Of a stretch of 64,000 bases of DNA, positions 8,422 through 16,713 are shown in pieces. The notes beneath the pieces are model-generated. The model searched no databases. It was given only the letters and a program-made list of their open reading frames with translations, and was not told the origin of the DNA. Numbering within the stretch: the first letter of the stretch is position 1; the number at the start of each line of letters is the position of its first letter. The DNA is from Polynucleobacter sp. 31A-FELB (GTDB lineage: Bacteria > Pseudomonadota > Gammaproteobacteria > Burkholderiales > Burkholderiaceae): assembly GCF_018882405.1 (NCBI RefSeq), contig NZ_JACVOO010000010.1, positions 1 through 64,000 of the forward strand, given 5' to 3'. Made by a program: the position numbers and the translations under genes.

Positions 8422-8432
8422 TTACCGCGAAT

Positions 8433-8717
8433 TTATTGTTGCGGAGCTGCTGCAGGCTCTTGTGCGGCTTTAGTTTTTTTCTTTGATTTTTTCTTAGCCT
8501 TCTTCTCTGCTTTTTTATCTTTCTTAGTCTGCTTCTTAGACTTCTTAGCAGCCTTCTCTGGCTGGGCAGCAGGTGCTGGAGTAGTAGGCGCCACTGCTGG
8601 AGCTGCCGCTGGCGCAGGAGCTGGTGCTGGATCAGCCGCCATCACTGTCAACGGTGATAAACCAATAGAGGCGGAAATGAGTGTGGCCAAAGTAAGTTTT
8701 GCAAAGCGAGTATTCAT
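8433..8717 (-). CDS. Secreted small protein with Pro/Ala linker and Lys-rich tail
   Basis: 94 residues. A signal peptide (MNTRFAKLTLATLISASIG..., cleavage likely after VMAA, about residue 28) is followed by a Pro-Ala repeat stretch and then a strongly basic tail of KK, KSKK and KAEKK units. The ATG at 8717 is selected because GGAG sits six bases upstream; a longer reading from 8759 would bury the signal peptide. No domain is recognised. The basic tail could bind polyanions such as LPS or nucleic acid, but that is speculation. Confidence 0.7.
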   Translation of the reverse strand: MNTRFAKLTLATLISASIGLSPLTVMAADPAPAPAPAAAPAVAPTTPAPAAQPEKAAKKSKKQTKKDKKAEKKAKKKSKKKTKAAQEPAAAPQQ

Positions 8718-8798
8718 TTGAGACTCCATAAGGTTTGTGGATAATTTGATAATACTCAATTATTTGCCATTAATGCTTCATTTAACCAAGGCTTCCTC

Positions 8799-9449
8799 AT
8801 GAACTCTTTTCCCGCCGATATCTATACAGAGCCCCAGGGATACTCAATCAATACCCTAGAAAACCTAGGACCCCTTACCCGCCTTGCTGGGATCTGGGAA
8901 GGTCAACGGGGCTTGGACATTAAGCCTAAGGCTGAAGGTCCAAAGAAGCAGGTTTATACCGAGCGTATTGAGATGCAGCCAATTGATCCGCAAACCAATG
9001 GGCCGCAGTTGTTTTATGGCTTGCGCTATCACCTCCACATCACCAAGCCTGATCAAGTCAAAACCTATCATGATCAAGTTGGCTATTGGCTTTGGGAGCC
9101 TGCGACTGGATCCATAGTTCACACCCTCACGATTCCTCGCGGCATGATCACGATGGCAACAGGCAAAGCCTCTACCAGCGCAACCCAGTTTGAGTGCGTT
9201 GCCAAAATTGATGATCCAACTGCCGGGATCTCTTCAAGCCCATTTTTGGACTACGCATTTAAAACCATTGAGTACCGCATCATGGTGACCATTTTGGAAG
9301 ATGGCACTTGGTCTTACGAGCAAGACACGGTCATGATGATCAAAGGTCAGGATGAGCCCTTCCATCATCTGGATACGAATGTACTTACTAAGGTTGGTGA
9401 AGCCACTCCCAACCCTTTGGCGCTAGAGGCAATGAAAAAGCCGTCCTAA
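8799..9449 (+). CDS. Nitrobindin-like/FABP-like haem-binding beta-barrel protein
   Basis: 216 residues. The opening LAGIWEGQRG (about 29-38) corresponds to the GxWxGxG start of the nitrobindin/THAP4-type barrel, and the protein is mostly alternating beta-strand sequence ending in HHLDTNVL, a typical last-strand motif. Family members bind ferric haem in a ten-strand barrel and may handle NO or peroxynitrite. There is no signal peptide. It is divergent from the secreted basic protein, and its stop codon lies inside the loop of the terminator that ends the transcript. Haem ligation is inferred. Confidence 0.75.
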   Translation: MNSFPADIYTEPQGYSINTLENLGPLTRLAGIWEGQRGLDIKPKAEGPKKQVYTERIEMQPIDPQTNGPQLFYGLRYHLHITKPDQVKTYHDQVGYWLWEPATGSIVHTLTIPRGMITMATGKASTSATQFECVAKIDDPTAGISSSPFLDYAFKTIEYRIMVTILEDGTWSYEQDTVMMIKGQDEPFHHLDTNVLTKVGEATPNPLALEAMKKPS

Positions 9450-9465
9450 GACGGCTTTCTTATTA
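9437..9465 (+). terminator. Terminator overlapping the stop codon of the beta-barrel gene
   Basis: Nine-base-pair stem AAAGCCGTC / GACGGCTTT (9437-9445 and 9450-9458) with loop CTAA, followed by a T-rich stretch. The stop TAA (9447-9449) sits in the loop, so the last codons are part of the hairpin. It lies just beyond the end of the convergent aminotransferase gene. Confidence 0.88.
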
Positions 9466-9492
9466 CTCTTTTTTCTTACTCTTTTTTGCCAC

Positions 9493-10641
9493 TTAAGCTG
9501 GCTGCGCTTCAGTCTCAGTAATCTTTTCTAGAGCTGCTGCAAGATGACCAACAGTACGGTCAACATGAGCCAACTTCTCTAGACCAAATAAACCAATTCG
9601 GAAAGTGCGGAAGTCTGGGCGCTCGTCACACTGCAATGGCACACCAGCAGCAGTCTGCAAACCCAGCGCAATAAATTTCTTGCCTGATTGAATTTCTGGA
9701 TCCTTGGTATAGCTCACTACTACGCCAGGAGACTGAAAGCCTTTTGCTGAAACTGAGTGATAGCCATTCGATACCAATAAGGCGCGAACCTTGTCACCCA
9801 ACTCTTGTTGCTTCGCTTTCAGTGCGGCAAAACCCAAAGCCTGAGTTTCTTTCATTACATTGCGCAAGATTTTGAGTGCGTCTGTTGGCATGGTGGTGTG
9901 ATACACGTGACCACCCTTTTCATACGCTTCCATAATTTGGAGCCACTTCTTAAGGTCCATTGAGAAGCTGCTGCTTTGTGTAGACTCAATACGCTCGCGT
10001 GCTCTGTCGCCCATGGCAATCAAGGCACAGCAAGGTGAGCTACTCCAGCCTTTTTGAGGCGCCGTAATCACCACGTCAACATTGCAAGCCTTCATATCTA
10101 CCCACATTGCACCTGAAGCGATGCAATCCAGGACAAACAAACCATTGACTGAACGAACTGCTTCGCCAACCGCTTTGAGATAGTCATCCGGCAAAATAAT
10201 TCCGGCAGACGTTTCTACGTGAGGAGCGAAAACAACTGCTGGCTTTTCTTTCTTAATGAAGGCTACCACTTCTTCAATCGGCGCCGGAGCAAAAACACCC
10301 TGCGCAGTATCTTCCAATTGCTTCCCTTTGAGAACAGTAATGTCCTGGGTAATATTGGCTAGATCAAAAATCTGAGTCCAACGATAGCTAAACCAACCGT
10401 TGCGCAATACAAGGCACTTTTCATTATTGGCAAATTGGCGGGCAACTGCTTCCATACCGAAAGTGCCGCTTCCCGGAACGATGACTGCCGAGCTAGCGTT
10501 ATAAGCATCCTTCAGGACACTAGAGATATCCACCATGACTTTTTTGAATTCTTCAGACATATGGTTGAGCGAGCGGTCTGTATAAACAACCGAAAACTCT
10601 AATAAACCGTCTGGATCAACATTCGGGAGTAAGCCTGGCAT
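9493..10641 (-). CDS. Class V PLP-dependent aminotransferase (alanine-glyoxylate/serine-pyruvate type)
   Basis: 382 residues with the fold-type I class V pattern: GSGTFGMEA (57-65) for phosphate binding, cofactor Asp in LDCIAS (172) and the PLP lysine in TAPQKGW (Lys197). It resembles the alanine-glyoxylate/serine-pyruvate group that interconverts glyoxylate, serine and alanine. No partner genes adjoin it: a DMT exporter lies upstream in the same direction after 104 bases. An amino acid or amine substrate is certain at family level; the exact one is not readable. Confidence 0.87.
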   Translation of the reverse strand: MPGLLPNVDPDGLLEFSVVYTDRSLNHMSEEFKKVMVDISSVLKDAYNASSAVIVPGSGTFGMEAVARQFANNEKCLVLRNGWFSYRWTQIFDLANITQDITVLKGKQLEDTAQGVFAPAPIEEVVAFIKKEKPAVVFAPHVETSAGIILPDDYLKAVGEAVRSVNGLFVLDCIASGAMWVDMKACNVDVVITAPQKGWSSSPCCALIAMGDRARERIESTQSSSFSMDLKKWLQIMEAYEKGGHVYHTTMPTDALKILRNVMKETQALGFAALKAKQQELGDKVRALLVSNGYHSVSAKGFQSPGVVVSYTKDPEIQSGKKFIALGLQTAAGVPLQCDERPDFRTFRIGLFGLEKLAHVDRTVGHLAAALEKITETEAQPA

Positions 10642-10745
10642 AGTAATTTCCTAGTAAATCGAGTGATTAGCCCTAAATGATACTGATTTAGCGCTGTTTG
10701 GGTACTCACCCTCTGAAAACGGGCTTTTTGAGCAAATGAGATGGG

Positions 10746-11654
10746 TTAGCTACTTCTTTTAGCCGTAGAGGAGACCAGTATTCCGATAACAATCAGGGCA
10801 AAAGCCAGGCCATGAAAAAGCTGGGGTGGATCACCCAAAATAGCTGCCGAGAGTAATGCGGTGAACAAAGGAATGAGATTGGCAAAGAATGCCGCTACGG
10901 TTGGACCTGCACCATTAACCCCCAAGCCCCAGCATCGATAAGCAATTAATGATGGTCCGATTGCTACAAAAACAATCAATGCCCCAGTCCAGTAATTGAG
11001 ATCAATAAAGGCATGTCCCGTGGCAATCTCAGCACCTTCAAATAACATCGTCCACATAAAACCAATTAAGACCTGAGCCATCAAAAACTCAGCCCATGGC
11101 CATTGACGTTCAGTACTCTCCCCTGGGCGACTAATCATCCAGCTATAGAAAGCCCAAAGAATTGTGGCCAACATAATGAGTAAATCACCCATCACCACCT
11201 CCATGCTCAGCAGGCTAGTTGGCTCACCACGCGTCAGAACTACCGTAACCCCAACCAAAGAAACAACTGCACCCACCATCTGCAAGAGCGTTGGCCTCAC
11301 CTTATAAAAGACGGCGCCGATAAAAAGCATCCAAATCGGCATGCTGGCACCGATGAGCGTGACATTAATTGCAGTTGAAGTTTGCAGGGCAAGATAGAGC
11401 AGCACGTTATAGCTACCCACACCCAAAAGCCCCAAGACTAAGAAGCGGCCTTTGTTTTGCCAGAGGGCACTGCTCGGCTTGAACACTTTCCAGCCTAAAG
11501 GGAGCAATATGAGAGCTGCCAGCCCCCACCGAACTGCACTTAGGCTTATTGGCGAAATACTCCCCACTAACACTCGCCCAGCTATCGCATTACCCGCCCA
11601 AAGAATGGTGGCTAGCGTTAAATAAAAGACGGTCGACAGGGGTAATTGAGGCAT
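10746..11654 (-). CDS. EamA-family (DMT) transporter
   Basis: 302 residues, ten transmembrane helices in two EamA repeats (about 5-140 and 152-298), with the ATILWAGNAIAGR opening common to this family. A likely exporter of a small metabolite. It precedes the class V aminotransferase in the same direction, which could hint at an amino-acid-related substrate, but the 104-base gap leaves cotranscription uncertain. It is divergent from the alpha-hydroxyacid oxidase. Confidence 0.87.
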   Translation of the reverse strand: MPQLPLSTVFYLTLATILWAGNAIAGRVLVGSISPISLSAVRWGLAALILLPLGWKVFKPSSALWQNKGRFLVLGLLGVGSYNVLLYLALQTSTAINVTLIGASMPIWMLFIGAVFYKVRPTLLQMVGAVVSLVGVTVVLTRGEPTSLLSMEVVMGDLLIMLATILWAFYSWMISRPGESTERQWPWAEFLMAQVLIGFMWTMLFEGAEIATGHAFIDLNYWTGALIVFVAIGPSLIAYRCWGLGVNGAGPTVAAFFANLIPLFTALLSAAILGDPPQLFHGLAFALIVIGILVSSTAKRSS

Positions 11655-11802
11655 TCAGGAGGATTTAGGTGAATAAATGGGTATTTTGAGCCCCAAGAAG
11701 GGCCTTGCCTACGCATTGTAGAAACAAATTGCCTGGTATTGCTAAGATAGAGCTTAAATTAGCGCCAGACATCTGGCATTGGCAATATACAAAGGGGTTT
11801 TA

Positions 11803-12948
11803 GTGGCAATCATCACCAATATTGAAGATTTACGAGTTCTGCATCAAAAACGCACCCCTAAGATGTTCTATGACTATGCAGACTCCGGGTCATGGACTGA
11901 ATCTACCTACCGAGCCAACGAATCCGATTTTCAGAAGATCAAACTGCGCCAGCGCGTTGCTGTAGATATGACTAATCGCACCACCAAAACAACCATGGTG
12001 GGTCAAGAGGTTGCAATGCCTGTAGCGCTTGCACCAACTGGTTTAACCGGCATGCAACACGCTGATGGTGAAATTTTGGCTGCCCGTGCCGCTGAAAAGT
12101 TTGGCGTTCCTTTCTGCTTATCCACCATGAGTATTTGCTCAATTGAGGATGTGGCAGAGCGAACCACTAAACCGTTTTGGTTTCAGCTCTATGTCATGAA
12201 AGACCGTGGCTTTATTGAGCGCCTCATTGAACGCGCCAAAGCTGCCAAATGCTCTGCCCTTGTACTAACTTTGGATTTACAGATTTTGGGACAACGCCAT
12301 AAAGATTTAAAAAATGGTTTGTCTGCACCTCCAAAGCTGACTATTGCCAACATGATCAACATGATGACCAAGCCACGCTGGTGTATGGGTATGGCAATGA
12401 CTCCTCGCAGAACCTTTCGCAATATTGTTGGTCATGCTACCGGCGTTGGCAACATGTCTTCCCTCTCCTCTTGGACTGCTGAACAGTTTGATCCAGGCCT
12501 GAGCTGGGATGATGTGGAGTGGATCAAAAAACTCTGGGGCGGCAAGCTAATCATTAAAGGCATCTTGGATGAAGAGGATGCGCGTTTTGCTGCCAACTCC
12601 GGCGCCGATGCTTTGATTGTTTCCAATCATGGTGGCCGTCAGTTAGATGGCGCCATCTCCAGCATTAAAGCTTTGCCTGGCATCGTCAATGCAGTTGGCA
12701 AAGATATTGAAGTGTGGATGGATGGCGGCATTCGGTCTGGCCAAGACGTATTGAAAGCTTGGGCACTTGGTGCACGCGGTACGATGATTGGCCGCCCCTT
12801 CCTTTATGGCTTGGGTGCGATGGGCGAAGCTGGTGTTACCAAATGCCTCGACATTATTCACAATGAATTGGATATCACAATGGCGTTTACAGGACACCGT
12901 GATATTCAGAATGTGACTAAAGATATTTTGTATCCAGGGACTTTTTAA
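11803..12948 (+). CDS. lldD: FMN-dependent alpha-hydroxy-acid oxidase/L-lactate dehydrogenase
   Basis: 381 residues of the FMN alpha-hydroxyacid dehydrogenase barrel. The catalytic His276 lies in SNHGGRQLD, YADSGSWTE is near the start and the FMN-phosphate segment MDGGIRSGQDVLKA near residues 305-320. It oxidises L-lactate or a related 2-hydroxyacid, usually passing electrons to quinone. GTG at 11803 is chosen because AAAGGGG stands 5 bases before it; the in-frame TTG at 11779 has no such site. lldD is the best match, but glycolate- or mandelate-type relatives share the motifs. The DUF4239 gene begins immediately after the stop. Confidence 0.82.
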   Translation: MAIITNIEDLRVLHQKRTPKMFYDYADSGSWTESTYRANESDFQKIKLRQRVAVDMTNRTTKTTMVGQEVAMPVALAPTGLTGMQHADGEILAARAAEKFGVPFCLSTMSICSIEDVAERTTKPFWFQLYVMKDRGFIERLIERAKAAKCSALVLTLDLQILGQRHKDLKNGLSAPPKLTIANMINMMTKPRWCMGMAMTPRRTFRNIVGHATGVGNMSSLSSWTAEQFDPGLSWDDVEWIKKLWGGKLIIKGILDEEDARFAANSGADALIVSNHGGRQLDGAISSIKALPGIVNAVGKDIEVWMDGGIRSGQDVLKAWALGARGTMIGRPFLYGLGAMGEAGVTKCLDIIHNELDITMAFTGHRDIQNVTKDILYPGTF

Positions 12949-12949
12949 T

Positions 12950-13750
12950 ATTTCATACTTAGCCAATTCCCCCGAATTAGTTTTTGCTATTTCCGCTGTA
13001 GCCCTCTCGGGCTCAGTGTGGTTTGGTAATGCCGTATTGAGCAAGTACCGTACAAAGGATACTGAGACCTCGACGGATTTAGGGATCATTCAAACTGCCA
13101 CATTGACCCTACTTGGCCTGATCATCGGCTTTACCTTCTCCATGGCCATTGCGCGATATGACTTAAGGCAGACTTATGAAGAGGCTGAGGCAAATGCCAT
13201 TGGCACAGAGTTTTTAAGAGCGGACCTTCTGCCCAGTAAAACTGCTGAGACCATTAAAGGCTTGCTGAACGAATATTTAGATCAGCGTATCTTGTTCTAC
13301 TCCAAGCAAGATCAAGAGACTGCTAGGCAAATTACACAGCGTACGATTGCGCTAGAGAACGCCATGTGGAATGAGCTACTCCCTGTTGCACGAACACAAT
13401 CAACTCCCACTACTGCGCTAGTCATTTCCGGAATGAATGATGTGATTAATTCCCATGGCTACACTCAGGCTGCCTGGTGGAATCGCATCCCGACCGCTGC
13501 CTGGTGGTTAATGGGCGCAATCGCGATTGGCGCCAATATGCTGGTAGGCTTTGGCGCAAGAAACTTCAAGCGCAATGTCGGCCTCTTTATGATTTTTCCA
13601 ATGATGATTGCCATCTCCTTCTTTTTGATCGCAGACATCGATAGCCCTCGCGGTGGCGTGATTCGCATTGATCCGCGAAATTTGAATGATTTAAAACACA
13701 ATATGAACGTCGTACATAGCACGGCACCCACTCTAGGCGGTAAAAAATGA
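12950..13750 (+). CDS. DUF4239 (bestrophin-like) membrane protein, probably with an ATT start
   Basis: Two N-terminal hydrophobic segments (SPELVFAISAVALSGSVWF and IQTATLTLLGLIIGFTFSMA), the family-type EEAEANAIGTEFLRADLLP motif, and two helices near the C-terminus identify DUF4239, of unknown function. The first conventional start, GTG at 13016, would cut the first membrane helix in half and has no ribosome binding site. The frame stays open back to a stop at 12914, with no ATG, GTG or TTG before it. ATT at 12950, nine bases after AGGGA (12936-12940) and directly behind the lldD stop, would give the complete family N-terminus. Confidence 0.65.
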   Translation: MSYLANSPELVFAISAVALSGSVWFGNAVLSKYRTKDTETSTDLGIIQTATLTLLGLIIGFTFSMAIARYDLRQTYEEAEANAIGTEFLRADLLPSKTAETIKGLLNEYLDQRILFYSKQDQETARQITQRTIALENAMWNELLPVARTQSTPTTALVISGMNDVINSHGYTQAAWWNRIPTAAWWLMGAIAIGANMLVGFGARNFKRNVGLFMIFPMMIAISFFLIADIDSPRGGVIRIDPRNLNDLKHNMNVVHSTAPTLGGKK

Positions 13751-13938
13751 AGCGTGTTGTAGATGTATATAAAGATAGAGGCCGTGAACTGGTATGGACT
13801 TACGTTATTCACCTGGGCAATATTGAATTTCATCCAGCTCAAATTGATTTTGAGCAAGAGGCTCTTAGACTTTCTCAGATCGATAAGCGCGGAGCCCCAA
13901 ATGAGCTGAGTGCCAAAGCCAGGCTTTCCGTTAGATAA
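13747..13938 (+). CDS. Small hypothetical protein translationally coupled to the DUF4239 gene
   Basis: 63 residues, charged, no membrane segment or signal peptide (starts MKRVVDVYKDRGRELVW). Its ATG overlaps the upstream TGA in an ATGA junction, the usual sign of translational coupling. No family is recognised. It is followed after 21 bases by another tiny gene. Overlap geometry and a full-length open frame support it, but homologues would be needed to be sure. Confidence 0.5.
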   Translation: MKRVVDVYKDRGRELVWTYVIHLGNIEFHPAQIDFEQEALRLSQIDKRGAPNELSAKARLSVR

Positions 13939-13959
13939 TTTTTACTTGAATTCCGATAT

Positions 13960-14136
13960 ATGAAACCCTTAACTAAAAAAGCTAAGATGGCAGTTGGTTG
14001 GACTATCTTGATGACAGTAATCGGAACTGCCATGTTGCATCAATGGCAATTCTTTGCCATGGGTTGCGCATCAATTGCACTCCTACTCGTTGCGAACCAC
14101 TACGATCTATTGAAAGATCCTGAGGACAAAAAATAA
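13960..14136 (+). CDS. Small membrane protein, 58 residues
   Basis: An ATG at 13960 opens a 58-codon frame (MKPLTKKAKMAVGWTILM...) ending in TAA at 14134. The product has a basic N-terminus, two hydrophobic segments (about 11-26 and 31-45) and a charged tail DLLKDPEDKK, so a small inner-membrane hairpin is likely. It lies downstream of the DUF4239 gene and the 63-residue gene in the same direction. The tail overlaps the terminator of the convergent Old Yellow Enzyme gene. No family is recognised. Confidence 0.55.
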   Translation: MKPLTKKAKMAVGWTILMTVIGTAMLHQWQFFAMGCASIALLLVANHYDLLKDPEDKK

Positions 14137-14158
14137 GACCCCTATCTTTCGATAGAGG
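14128..14158 (-). terminator. Terminator of the Old Yellow Enzyme gene
   Basis: Read on the minus strand, CCTCTATC / GATAGGGG forms an eight-pair stem (one G-U) closed by a GAAA tetraloop, followed by TCTTATTTTTT. It lies 22 bases after the stop codon and overlaps the end of the convergent 58-residue gene. Confidence 0.82.
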
Positions 14159-14180
14159 CCTTATTAAATAGTTACTTAGA

Positions 14181-15281
14181 TTAGAGCGTTGGGTAGTCGG
14201 TGTACCCTGCTTCTGCTCCACCATAGAACGTTGCGCGGTTGTAAGCATTAAGTGCGGCACCTTGCTCAAATCGCTCAGCCAAATCCGGGTTGGCAATATA
14301 CAAACGACCATAAGCCACTGCATCGGCTAAGCCAGCCTCCAAAACAACCTCCCCCATAGCCTGGTCATATCCACCAGCACTAATGAATTTACCTTTGTAG
14401 GCATTTCGGAAAATCTCTGAAGTAATTGGGGCACCTGCATCAATCTGATCATTACCACCCGCAGTCGTTGAGCGCGGCTCAATCATGTGCACATAGGACA
14501 ACTGGTAGCCATTGAGCTTTTGAATGACGGCATTAAACAAAGCTATAGGATCGCTATCTGCCATATCGTTAAAACTACCGTAAGGTGAGAGACGCACACC
14601 AATACGATCGCTTGGGAATACCTTGGCAACCGACTCAATCACCTCACCTAATAGGCGCACACGGTTTTCGATAGAGCCACCATACTCATCGGTACGTTGA
14701 TTAGTTTTATCTTGTAAAAATTGATCAAGTAGATAACCATTTGCGGAGTGAATTTCTACACCGTCAAAACCTGCCGCTTTTGCATTAGCCGCAGCAAATT
14801 CAAAATCCTTTAACAAGCGCGCAATATCTTCAGTCGTCATTGCTTTAGGAGTTTCATAGTCATGCAACTTCCAATCGGCGCCGTAGGTTTGACCAGCAGG
14901 TGCAATCGCTGAAGGCGCTTCAGGGGCACCCTGCCCAGGATGCAAAGATAAGTGAGAAATACGACCTACATGCCAGAGTTGAGCAACCATCTTGCCGCCC
15001 TTGGCGTGAACAGCATTCACGATTTCTTTCCATGCAGCAGTTTGCTCGGCAGAATAAATTCCGGGGGTTGAAGGATAGCCTTTTCCAATTGGGGAAATTT
15101 GTGTTGCTTCACTGATGATGAGGCCAGCGCTTGCTCTTTGCTCATAGTATGTTTTTGCCAAAGGATTTGGCACATCCCCATCGATGGCGCGCATTCTTGT
15201 TAGCGGTGCCATCACCAGACGATTCTTTAACTCAATGGAGCCAAGCTTGACGGAGGTAAACATGATTTCTTTTCCGGACAT
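14181..15281 (-). CDS. nemA: Old Yellow Enzyme-family alkene reductase
   Basis: 366 residues, a TIM barrel using FMN. Visible are APLTRMRA (25-32), QLWHVGR (101-107) and the substrate-binding pair His178/Asn181 with the active-site Tyr183 in HSANGY. Members reduce activated alkenes, maleimides, nitrate esters or quinones with NAD(P)H. Met1 is kept, but Met7 is preceded by GGAAAAGAA and could be the real start. It is transcribed in the same direction as oxyR, 77 bases downstream of it, so a role in electrophile or oxidative stress is plausible (inference). Confidence 0.88.
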   Translation of the reverse strand: MSGKEIMFTSVKLGSIELKNRLVMAPLTRMRAIDGDVPNPLAKTYYEQRASAGLIISEATQISPIGKGYPSTPGIYSAEQTAAWKEIVNAVHAKGGKMVAQLWHVGRISHLSLHPGQGAPEAPSAIAPAGQTYGADWKLHDYETPKAMTTEDIARLLKDFEFAAANAKAAGFDGVEIHSANGYLLDQFLQDKTNQRTDEYGGSIENRVRLLGEVIESVAKVFPSDRIGVRLSPYGSFNDMADSDPIALFNAVIQKLNGYQLSYVHMIEPRSTTAGGNDQIDAGAPITSEIFRNAYKGKFISAGGYDQAMGEVVLEAGLADAVAYGRLYIANPDLAERFEQGAALNAYNRATFYGGAEAGYTDYPTL

Positions 15282-15358
15282 GAGACTCTTTCTTTTTTAC
15301 TGATAAATGATTCGATCATGGACTGTAGCAAGAATGGTGCATTCTTGCTGAGTACAGC

Positions 15359-16306
15359 CTAATCCTTGCGTAAGCCCTTCACCGCACCACGACTACTCTT
15401 GGCGCCCTTCTTGAATCTCTCCTGAATGCAATCAGAAAACGCCTGGAACTCCGCTATGTGCGCCGTGGAGGAACGGGCTACCAAGGCAATCACTCGCTTA
15501 GGTGCAGGTGGCGCTAATGGGCGAGCTTCTAGGCTGGTGCCATTCAACAGGCCACCTCTCACTGCCATCTCTGGCAACAATGCAATTCCCATTCCAGAGT
15601 CCACCATCTGTAGCAGTGTTAGCAAGCTCGTGGCCTCCATGCCGTCCGCTTTGCGAATATCTGAGCGCTTGCAAGCTTGCAATGTATGTTCGCGCAAACA
15701 ATGCCCCTCTTCTAAAAGCAGCAGTCTTTCCGCCATTTTTGCTGGCAGATGAATCTCCTTACCTTTGAGGGCTGGATCATCTTCCCTAGCAACCAACCAA
15801 AACTCGTCATCAAATAATTCTTTAACCAATAAACCTGAAGTCTCATATGGCAAAGCAATCAAAATGAAATCCAATTGATGCTCGGCCAATCTAGTTAAAA
15901 GATTAGCTGTCAGATCCTCGCGCAAGGCAATCTTCAGACTCGGAAAACGGGTCCGAATATCCGGCATCACATTTGGAAGTAAGAAAGGTGCAATAGTTGG
16001 GATCACACCAAGGCGAATAGTCCCAGCCATAGGCTTACCTGCAGCATCTGCGTATTCCACCAAATCTTGGGACGAAGCTAAGATCGTCTTCGCCCTCTCC
16101 AGAATCTCGAGGCCAATTGGGGTAATTGCTACATTTTGACGGTCACGCTCCACCAAGCGGATACCCAAGCCGTCCTCAAGCTCTTTTAAGCCTGCACTCA
16201 AAGTAGATTGACCCACAAAGCAAACTTCTGCAGCCCGGGTGAAATTAAGCTCTTGAGCAATTGCCACAAAGTAGCGAAGCTGACGTAATGAAGGTAGAGC
16301 AGCCAT
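15359..16306 (-). CDS. oxyR: LysR-type peroxide sensor OxyR
   Basis: 315 residues. Winged helix-turn-helix at about 3-62 and a LysR substrate domain from 92. The two redox cysteines of OxyR are present with exact spacing: Cys203 in EEGHCLREH and Cys212 in LQACKRS, matching Cys199 and Cys208 of E. coli. This makes OxyR rather than a generic LysR protein. It activates peroxide defence after disulfide formation. The neighbouring rubredoxin, sodB and Old Yellow Enzyme genes fit. Its upstream region carries two adjacent palindromes that could be its own binding site. Confidence 0.93.
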   Translation of the reverse strand: MAALPSLRQLRYFVAIAQELNFTRAAEVCFVGQSTLSAGLKELEDGLGIRLVERDRQNVAITPIGLEILERAKTILASSQDLVEYADAAGKPMAGTIRLGVIPTIAPFLLPNVMPDIRTRFPSLKIALREDLTANLLTRLAEHQLDFILIALPYETSGLLVKELFDDEFWLVAREDDPALKGKEIHLPAKMAERLLLLEEGHCLREHTLQACKRSDIRKADGMEATSLLTLLQMVDSGMGIALLPEMAVRGGLLNGTSLEARPLAPPAPKRVIALVARSSTAHIAEFQAFSDCIQERFKKGAKSSRGAVKGLRKD

Positions 16307-16330
16307 AATCTGTAGATGTCCCTATAATCA

Positions 16331-16360
16331 ATTTATTAGATAAATAATAGCATTGCTATT
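16331..16360. promoter_or_regulatory. Two abutting 15-base palindromes, candidate OxyR/LysR binding region
   Basis: ATTTAT-TAG-ATAAAT (16331-16345) is followed directly by AATAGCA-T-TGCTATT (16346-16360). Both are perfect dyads. The second contains ATAG...CTAT, the OxyR half-site words, although with five instead of seven bases between. They lie 25-54 bases before the oxyR start and about 65 bases before the rubredoxin promoter, where a LysR regulator usually binds. Binding is inferred. Confidence 0.5.
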
Positions 16361-16424
16361 CATCATATAAATCATTATTTAGCGACTTCATCCAATATGG
16401 TTTGAATCTGACTTACAACAGAAT

Positions 16425-16452
16425 TTGAAATTAAATTTAAACTGCTTGTAAT
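16425..16452 (+). promoter_or_regulatory. Sigma-70-like promoter of the rubredoxin gene
   Basis: TTGAAA at 16425-16430 and TGTAAT at 16447-16452 are separated by 16 bases, each one base from consensus. A transcript would start near 16459, just before the AAGGAA ribosome binding site (16463-16468) of rubredoxin. Confidence 0.5.
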
Positions 16453-16473
16453 CTCTTTTAGCAAGGAATCCCT

Positions 16474-16641
16474 ATGAAAACTTGGCAATGTATCGTGTGC
16501 GGCTTTAACTATGACGAAGCAAAAGGCTTGCCCGAAGAAGGCATTCCCCCTGGTACTGCTTGGGCTGATATTCCGGATGACTGGGAGTGTCCGGACTGTG
16601 GCGTGGCAAAGTCTGATTTTGAAATGGTTCAAACATCGTAA
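16474..16641 (+). CDS. Rubredoxin
   Basis: 55 residues with both iron-binding pairs: Cys6/Cys9 in CIVCG and Cys39/Cys42 in CPDCG, plus the expected aromatic residues (Trp4, Tyr13, Trp37). A mononuclear Fe(Cys)4 electron carrier of normal length, cytoplasmic. AAGGAA precedes the ATG by five bases. The reductase gene follows after 72 bases in the same direction. Possible uses are electron supply to a membrane monooxygenase or peroxide/superoxide reduction; its place next to oxyR favours the second (inference). Confidence 0.95.
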   Translation: MKTWQCIVCGFNYDEAKGLPEEGIPPGTAWADIPDDWECPDCGVAKSDFEMVQTS

Positions 16642-16713
16642 TTCACTCAAAGCATTAATGACTTTGAAGTACATCAACTAACGTAATACAGCACATCAAC
16701 AGGAAACTCCGCT

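Noticed and set aside
16375..16677. Minus-strand frame of 100 codons between oxyR and the reductase
   Set aside because: It runs antisense through rubredoxin, whose four Cys and ribosome binding site make it clearly the real gene.
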